64,000 nucleotides of DNA from Patescibacteria group bacterium (GTDB lineage: Bacteria; Patescibacteriota; Microgenomatia; UBA1406; GWC2-37-13), in the NCBI GenBank assembly GCA_026004455.1, contig BPJE01000001.1, positions 310,001 to 374,000 of the forward strand. The letters are read 5' to 3'. The notes under the pieces are model-generated. The model worked only from the letters and a program-made list of their open reading frames with translations. It had not been told where the DNA came from and made no database searches. A program made the position numbers and the translations under genes. Shown in pieces: positions 58,140 to 64,000 of the stretch (positions are counted from its first letter, which is position 1; each line of letters begins with the position of its first letter).

Positions 58140-59194
58140 AAATTCTTTTAATTCACAATTTTTATCAATATTGGGGCGGGGAAGATAGTTATGTGACTTC
58201 ATTAAAAAAACTTTTAGAAAAAAATGGACATGAGGTTTATTTATATTCAAAAGATAGTAAAAATATAAAAACATTTTGGGACAAGATAAAAGTTGGTATT
58301 GGTTTATTTTATAATCCTTGGGTTGAGAAAGAACTGATAAAAATTATAAAAGAGTTTAAACCAGATATAGTACAAATTCAAAACATATATCCATTAATAA
58401 CACCAATAGTTTATCGTGTTTGTAAAAAATTCAATATACCGATTGTCCAGAGGATTTCTAATTTTCGATGGGTTTGTCCTAAAGGGCTTCTTTTCAGAAA
58501 AGGAAAGATATGTGAGTTGTGCGTGAAAAAAAAATTTAGTTATCCATCAATTATTTTTGGTTGTTATCACAACTCAAGAATAGCCACTTTGCTTTTTTCT
58601 TTATCTTTTTATTTCTATAAATTAACTGGTGTATTTGATTTGATTGATAAAATAATTTTTCCAACAAAATTTATACAGCGTTATTATTTGGAATCAATTG
58701 ATTTTTTATCTAAAAATAAAACTGTGGTCATACCTAACTTTACCTTACCAGAACAAAATTATTCTTTAAAAATTAATAATATAGGAAATTATTTTATTTA
58801 TGTTGGACGATTATCTGAAGAAAAAGGTATTATTTCACTTTTAGAAACATTTAAATCGCTACCTAAGGTTAAGTTATTAATTATAGGAGACGGGCCTTTA
58901 GGAAAAAAAATTAATGAATATAAAGAATTTAAGAATATAGAGTTTAAGCAATTTTTAAATAGGGGAATGGTGAAGAATTATTTAAGTAAAGCAATACTTT
59001 GTATAGTTCCTTCTATAGGGTACGATGTTTTTCCAAATGTTATAATAGAATCTTTTTCTGTGGGCGTTCCAGTTATTCTTCCGAATAAAAGTAATTTTAA
59101 AAATTTGATTAAAAATGGTAAAACTGGTTTATATTATGATAATAATATATATAGTAAAAAAAATTTAACGATAACAATAAAAAAAAATTCTTAA
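58136..59194 (+). CDS. Family 4 glycosyltransferase, C-terminus frameshifted
   Basis: FYQYWGGEDSYVTSLKKLLEKNGHEV, YVGRLSEEKGI, PNVIIESFSVGVPVI; homologous-looking continuation to 59327 in another frame. Confidence 0.85.
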   Translation: MKILLIHNFYQYWGGEDSYVTSLKKLLEKNGHEVYLYSKDSKNIKTFWDKIKVGIGLFYNPWVEKELIKIIKEFKPDIVQIQNIYPLITPIVYRVCKKFNIPIVQRISNFRWVCPKGLLFRKGKICELCVKKKFSYPSIIFGCYHNSRIATLLFSLSFYFYKLTGVFDLIDKIIFPTKFIQRYYLESIDFLSKNKTVVIPNFTLPEQNYSLKINNIGNYFIYVGRLSEEKGIISLLETFKSLPKVKLLIIGDGPLGKKINEYKEFKNIEFKQFLNRGMVKNYLSKAILCIVPSIGYDVFPNVIIESFSVGVPVILPNKSNFKNLIKNGKTGLYYDNNIYSKKNLTITIKKNS

Positions 59195-59300
59195 AAAAAA
59201 AGAATTAATTAGGCAAATGAAGAAAAATGTATTTCAAGAATATAAAGATAAGTACGATGGTTATTTGAGTTATTTACAATTAGTGCGATTATACAAAATT

Positions 59301-60152
59301 TTAATAGCCGGTAAAAAAATTGATTAGCATATTAATACCCTGTTTTATATTAATTTTTGAATTCCATCCTAAAATTTTCCTTGCTTTATCGGAAGAAACC
59401 ACAGCCGATGGTGGATCGCCAACTCTTGTTGCAGTTGTTTTAATAGTAACAGGAAATTTGTTAGCTATTAAATTAGCAATTTCTTTTATTGATACACATT
59501 CAGGACTAACTATATTAAAAGTTTTATTTATAATTTTTGTTTTGATAGCTAATAGAAATGCTTGATTTATATCATCTATGTATGTAAATTGTCTTAGTTG
59601 ATTTCCGCTACCATGTATGATAATAGGCTTTTTTTTCCTAGCGTTATTAATAAATAAAGGAATTACTGCATGTGATCTCATATTGGGACCATAAACAGTA
59701 CCTAAACGTAAAATTATCCACGGAATTTTATTAAATACTGAACGAATAACTAATTCTCCGCCCAATTTAGCAATAGAATAGGGGTGAATAGGATTACAAG
59801 GATGATTTTCATCCAGTGGTTGATAAATAGGTTTTCCATACACTTCCCAAGTGGAGGCATAAATGATTTTTTTTATTGTATATTTATTAGCAACTTCAAT
59901 TAAATTTTGTGTCCCAAGGATAGCAGTTTTTAAGGCATTTTGAGGATTTTTTTCTGCTTGGTAAACATCACCAATTGCGGCTAGATGAATAATATAATCA
60001 ACCTCTCTGATTAATTCATCTAGTGTTTTTTTATCGAAAAGATCCTGACCTGTAACAAGGTCAAAGGGAACAACGGCAATTTTTTTACTTTTTAAAAATT
60101 TAACTAAATGTTTACCAATAAAACCAGAAGAACCGGTGATTAAAACTTTCAT
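59301..60152 (-). CDS. NAD-dependent epimerase/dehydratase (SDR)
   Basis: VLITGSSGFIGKHLVKFL; STWEVYG; HPYSIAKLGGE. Confidence 0.88.
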   Translation of the reverse strand: MKVLITGSSGFIGKHLVKFLKSKKIAVVPFDLVTGQDLFDKKTLDELIREVDYIIHLAAIGDVYQAEKNPQNALKTAILGTQNLIEVANKYTIKKIIYASTWEVYGKPIYQPLDENHPCNPIHPYSIAKLGGELVIRSVFNKIPWIILRLGTVYGPNMRSHAVIPLFINNARKKKPIIIHGSGNQLRQFTYIDDINQAFLLAIKTKIINKTFNIVSPECVSIKEIANLIANKFPVTIKTTATRVGDPPSAVVSSDKARKILGWNSKINIKQGINMLINFFTGY

Positions 60153-60153
60153 A

Positions 60154-60486
60154 TCAACCCCCTTTTTTAATCCATTTTAAAACTTCAGAATTCGTAATAT
60201 ATAAAATATTAGATTTATAACTAATAATTTTAAATAATTTTTCTAGCGATTGCCAAAGATTTTGTTGTTCGATTTCCCAAGAATGTCCAAACAAATGAAA
60301 ATAGCCTCCGGTTTTGAATAAAATATTGATAATTTTTATTGATGTATATAATGGATCAGTATTGAAGTTTGAAGAAGCTCCCCAATTATATAAACCACTG
60401 AAATTTTTTTCTCTAATTAGTTGTTTCAAATAAGACAAATAAGAACGTTTGGAAAAATGAATTGTAATAGGCATAAAAAGGATCAA
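60154..60486 (-). CDS. Polysaccharide deacetylase, C-terminal part in shifted frame
   Basis: FMPITIHFSKRSYLSYLKQLIREKN...GGYFHLFGHSWEIEQQNLWQSLEKLFKII. Confidence 0.65.
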   Translation of the reverse strand: MILFMPITIHFSKRSYLSYLKQLIREKNFSGLYNWGASSNFNTDPLYTSIKIINILFKTGGYFHLFGHSWEIEQQNLWQSLEKLFKIISYKSNILYITNSEVLKWIKKGG

Positions 60487-60889
60487 ATTTTAGATTGGTA
60501 TGAAATAAAACAGTGCTTCTTGCTAGTTTATAGCCTGCCTTTTTTACAAGATTTAAAAGATTTGGATTAGCTTTTCCTTTTGGATAACAAAAAGAAATAA
60601 CTGGTTTTTTAATTATCTCCTCTAATTTTTTTTTACTTTCGATTAGTTCGTGTTGAGCTTGATTTTCATCAATTTTGGTTAATATTGGATGAGTCAGGGT
60701 ATGAGAGCCAATTTCCATACCTAGAGAATAGATTTTTTTAATATAATTCCTTTTCATTACTTGTCTTTCTTTATTTTGAAGAGGTATATAAAAAGTTCCT
60801 TTAATATTATATTTAATGAGAAAACTTAATAATTTTTTATCTAGCGGATACCCATCATCCCAACTTGTAGTAAAAATTAATTTATTCAT
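60413..60889 (-). CDS. Polysaccharide deacetylase, N-terminal part (frameshifted)
   Basis: TTSWDDGYPLDKKLLSFLIKYNIKGTFYIP, EIGSHTLTHPILTKI, SFCYPKGKAN. Confidence 0.8.
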   Translation of the reverse strand: MNKLIFTTSWDDGYPLDKKLLSFLIKYNIKGTFYIPLQNKERQVMKRNYIKKIYSLGMEIGSHTLTHPILTKIDENQAQHELIESKKKLEEIIKKPVISFCYPKGKANPNLLNLVKKAGYKLARSTVLFHTNLKFDPFYAYYNSFFQTFLFVLFETTN

Positions 60890-61551
60890 TTGTGAGCCTT
60901 AACCATGTAACCAATATCTAAAATAATTTTATCTTTAACACCTTTCATTCTTTCTTTTTTATAAAAATTTAGTAGATCTTGTGCACCAGCAGTAGCTGTT
61001 CTTGGGTCAATTTTCCAGTTAGAAAATCTCGATTCTTTTAAGAATCTAATTATTGCACTTTTTGTATATCTTAGATAATCATATTCTTGGGGAGCATGTA
61101 TAGGATATATTGAGGGAAAAGAAATATAAAGGATACCACCAGGAGTTAATATATGATAAATAAATTTTAAAACAGTAAGTGGATTATAAATATATTCCAT
61201 TACCTCAAGACAAAAAATTACATCGAAGGATTCTTTAATAATTTTATTAAAATCTTTTTTATAACATACTGATTTAAGTATCCAACCATATTTATCACTA
61301 TAGATAATATCATTTAAATCTATATAAAAATCGGGATTAAAATTTCCTTGAAGATTATTATCAAGTATTTTATACTCCTTGACATCCCATTTCTTCACTC
61401 TATTTTTAACAGGCTTCAGTCCTCCGCCTATATCTAATACTTTGTTAGCGGTTACGTTAATATTTTCCAACCATTTTTCTAATTGAACCCTAAATAAACT
61501 TTCTAAACCCAAAAATCTTTTGATATAACTTATTAATTTATTATTAATCAT
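60886..61551 (-). CDS. SAM-dependent methyltransferase
   Basis: NKVLDIGGGLKPVK; FDVIFCLEVMEYIYNPLTVLKFIYHILTPGGILYISFPS. Confidence 0.85.
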   Translation of the reverse strand: MINNKLISYIKRFLGLESLFRVQLEKWLENINVTANKVLDIGGGLKPVKNRVKKWDVKEYKILDNNLQGNFNPDFYIDLNDIIYSDKYGWILKSVCYKKDFNKIIKESFDVIFCLEVMEYIYNPLTVLKFIYHILTPGGILYISFPSIYPIHAPQEYDYLRYTKSAIIRFLKESRFSNWKIDPRTATAGAQDLLNFYKKERMKGVKDKIILDIGYMVKAHK

Positions 61552-62819
61552 ATTTTAGCTAAAGATTTATAAATTTTTAATAAAAAGAAATAAATAAAAA
61601 GAAAACTAAGAGAATGCAATATCATAATAATAGGTATTCTTAATCTTGCAAATTCATTATAACCTGTAAATGAAACAGTAATAAGTGTATACCAAGAAGA
61701 GAGAATAAAAAATAGCAGAATATTTAGATCGAGTTTTTCTTTTATAATATTTCTTGTTTTTCTAAAGAAAAAGAGAGCAGAAATTATCAATAAGATAAAA
61801 CCATCAATATAGTCAATAAAATGGTAAGTATTCCATAATAAGCTATTATTATAAGTAATGTTTTTATCTCTCCTATCTATTAAAATTGAAGGAATTATAA
61901 TAAAACTCTTCGTTAAAAATGATAGTTTGTTTTCAAATATTACTTGATATCCTGCTGAAAATATTTCTTTATCATTATAACCCTTTGAAAGAAGAATGTC
62001 TCTTAATTCATACGGAGTTAATTTGTTATTAGATTTTATTGTAGAATACATATCATATATAACAGGGTTTTTTATATCTTTCTTCTCTATAAGATCATAG
62101 TAAATAATTTTTCCTATTAAATTGATATCGAGAATTTTTGAAATAGAGACAGTCGAAATATAAAAATGAGACAAAACAACCCATATAAAGAAAATAATTA
62201 CATAGACAACTATAGGAAAGATTTTTATATTTAGCATCTTTCTATACCGTAATAAAACTACAGAGTATAAAATAAAAGGAAGAAAAATAAATATTGGCTT
62301 TACCATCATAAGCAATACTCCTGTTAATGTTGTAAAAAAATAAATAATAAATAAATTTTTTTTTATTAACAAAGTACAAAGTGTAATATATAGTAATAGT
62401 AAAAAAATACTTAAAGTTTCAGGCAGAATTATATTTTGGTATTTAATAATTTGATAATCACTTATACTTAAAAAAACAATTCCTAAAGATAGTTGAGTTT
62501 TTTTTGTTAGTTGGTAAATTAGGTAATATAATAATTCTGCAGAGAGTGCAGCAATTAAAACTTGGAAAAAAATAATAAAATGAGGTTTAAGATTAAATAA
62601 ACATAAAAAAATAGGATAAATAGGTGTTCTTGTTATGTTCAAAAAGGGTTTCCCCTGAATAATATTTTTTGCAAATTCTATATAACTAGGGCTATCATTA
62701 GTCAGCAAGGCTATTTTATTCCACTCTATAAGAAAAATGCTTAGTAGAATTGAATAAAAAAAAATAAAGATACCAGAAATTAAATGTTGTTTATTTTCTA
62801 TTAGAGACTTAAAGTTCAT
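61548..62819 (-). CDS. GT39/PMT-like polytopic glycosyltransferase
   Basis: NDSPSYIEFAKNIIQGKPFLNITRTPIYPIFLCLF, many TMs. Confidence 0.6.
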   Translation of the reverse strand: MNFKSLIENKQHLISGIFIFFYSILLSIFLIEWNKIALLTNDSPSYIEFAKNIIQGKPFLNITRTPIYPIFLCLFNLKPHFIIFFQVLIAALSAELLYYLIYQLTKKTQLSLGIVFLSISDYQIIKYQNIILPETLSIFLLLLYITLCTLLIKKNLFIIYFFTTLTGVLLMMVKPIFIFLPFILYSVVLLRYRKMLNIKIFPIVVYVIIFFIWVVLSHFYISTVSISKILDINLIGKIIYYDLIEKKDIKNPVIYDMYSTIKSNNKLTPYELRDILLSKGYNDKEIFSAGYQVIFENKLSFLTKSFIIIPSILIDRRDKNITYNNSLLWNTYHFIDYIDGFILLIISALFFFRKTRNIIKEKLDLNILLFFILSSWYTLITVSFTGYNEFARLRIPIIMILHSLSFLFIYFFLLKIYKSLAKI

Positions 62820-62876
62820 ATCTTAATCTTATTATAATTAATTATAATAAAAATCTAATTATGTTATATTATTCTT

Positions 62877-64000
62877 ATGGATCTAGATAAAAAATTATTT
62901 TTTCTGTATTTATTCAGTTTGTTATTAATAAAGTTATTCCCTGTTTATATTTTTATAGAATCACGTTTTTTCACCACTCATAGCCTATCAAAGATTATTT
63001 TAATTTTAATATTTATTATACTGGTTTTTATCAAAAAAGAAGATTGTAAACTTCTTTTAACAAAAAATTCTATCTTTCATTTTTTTATCTTTTTTTTTAT
63101 TACTCAGACACTATCAATTATTAAATCCAACAATCTCTTGTTGTTCTTAAAGGACTTCCAAAATCTATTAAGTTTTTTTGTTATAACATTTTTATCTGTT
63201 TATTTTCTTAGGAAAAAAAATTTTTTGTATAAAACTTTTTATTCTATTGTTTATTTAGGATTCTTTATTGTTTTGTTAGATCTTCTTTTCTTTCTTTTCT
63301 TCAATAAAATAATATTTTTCTTGCAAAATTTCATTCAAAAAGAAGTAATACTAAATTACCAATTTAATTTAATGAGAAATCGATATAACTTGTATCTAAA
63401 TTCAGAATTATTTTTGCCATTTTTTCTTTTATATTTTAAAACTCGGAAGGGAAAATTAACTAAAACTTTTAGTTTAATTTTTATTTTTATTTTGATTTTT
63501 AACACTTTTGCTTCGGCGTTTCGTCATAGATTATTACTTCTTATTGTAGTTTTAACATTCTTAATAAGAATTAAATTTAGAAAAAAGATCGTAAAAAATT
63601 CCTTGATATTAGTCACTTTATTTCTATTCTTTTTTTTTGGTTTTATATTTAAAAATACTACTTCAGTGAATATTGTTGACAGAACAATTCTTAGGGATCC
63701 AGCCGATCTGAGTAGTATAGAAGGAAGAATAGAAAATTTTAAATTATCTATAAATTTGTTTTTTTATTCTCCTATATTTGGCATTGGATTAGGGAATTTT
63801 CAAGAGTATAGTAAAGACTTGTCCAAATTTTATAATTTTGATAAAACCAGGCAGTTTTTTTATTCAATAAGTTCGACAGATCCCCACAATATTATATCTA
63901 AAGTTTTAGCAGAGACAGGGATTATAGGTTTGGTTGGATATGTTGCTTTAATCTTTAAATTTTTCCAGAATGATTTTTTTTCATTCTCTGACAAAAGAGT
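62877..64000 (+). CDS. O-antigen ligase-like membrane protein, 3' truncated by window
   Basis: Open frame from ATG 62877 to the window end: MDLDKKLFFLYLFSLLL...SSIEGRIENFKLSINLFFYSPIFGIGLGNFQEY...SSTDPHNIISKVLAETGIIGL. Confidence 0.75.
   Translation, partial: MDLDKKLFFLYLFSLLLIKLFPVYIFIESRFFTTHSLSKIILILIFIILVFIKKEDCKLLLTKNSIFHFFIFFFITQTLSIIKSNNLLLFLKDFQNLLSFFVITFLSVYFLRKKNFLYKTFYSIVYLGFFIVLLDLLFFLFFNKIIFFLQNFIQKEVILNYQFNLMRNRYNLYLNSELFLPFFLLYFKTRKGKLTKTFSLIFIFILIFNTFASAFRHRLLLLIVVLTFLIRIKFRKKIVKNSLILVTLFLFFFFGFIFKNTTSVNIVDRTILRDPADLSSIEGRIENFKLSINLFFYSPIFGIGLGNFQEYSKDLSKFYNFDKTRQFFYSISSTDPHNIISKVLAETGIIGLVGYVALIFKFFQNDFFSFSDKR

Overview
AT-rich bacterial window with the look of a Candidate Phyla Radiation (Patescibacteria) genome; the taxonomic call is an inference from composition and gene content. 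It contains dnaA-dnaN and a probable oriC, smpB-ssrA (tmRNA), one tRNA-Ala(GGC), HU, gatCAB, rpsA-like, PBP2, radC, type IV secretion-like ATPases and membrane proteins, and a surface-polysaccharide region at about 53-64 kb. The strongest unusual signal is a set of three apparent ribosome-mediated transcription attenuators on the minus strand. Two have near-identical branched-chain-amino-acid-rich leader peptides (MKTKVLSIIIVLFILITA* and MKTKVLSIIFVLFILITA*). The third has a Phe-rich leader (MQFFSFSLPHFIAGRFFNVN*). Each is followed by a GC-rich intrinsic terminator and has a perfectly matched alternative antiterminator. They precede genes for an N-succinylamino acid racemase/MenC-like enolase-superfamily enzyme, two PLP aminotransferases, a GCS2-like carboxylate-amine ligase, M20 hydrolases and an unknown 504-aa protein. 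This suggests an amino-acid-responsive amino acid/N-acyl amino acid pathway. Other observations: a 920-bp identical M20 gene segment in two places beside a truncated radC copy, a 1009-bp identical gatC-gatA' duplication fused to a sugar isomerase gene, a XerD-like protein lacking the catalytic Tyr, a non-canonical tmRNA tag, three frameshifts in short homopolymers in polysaccharide genes, and several dispersed repeats. Everything was read by eye from the sequence; no database search or folding program was run.
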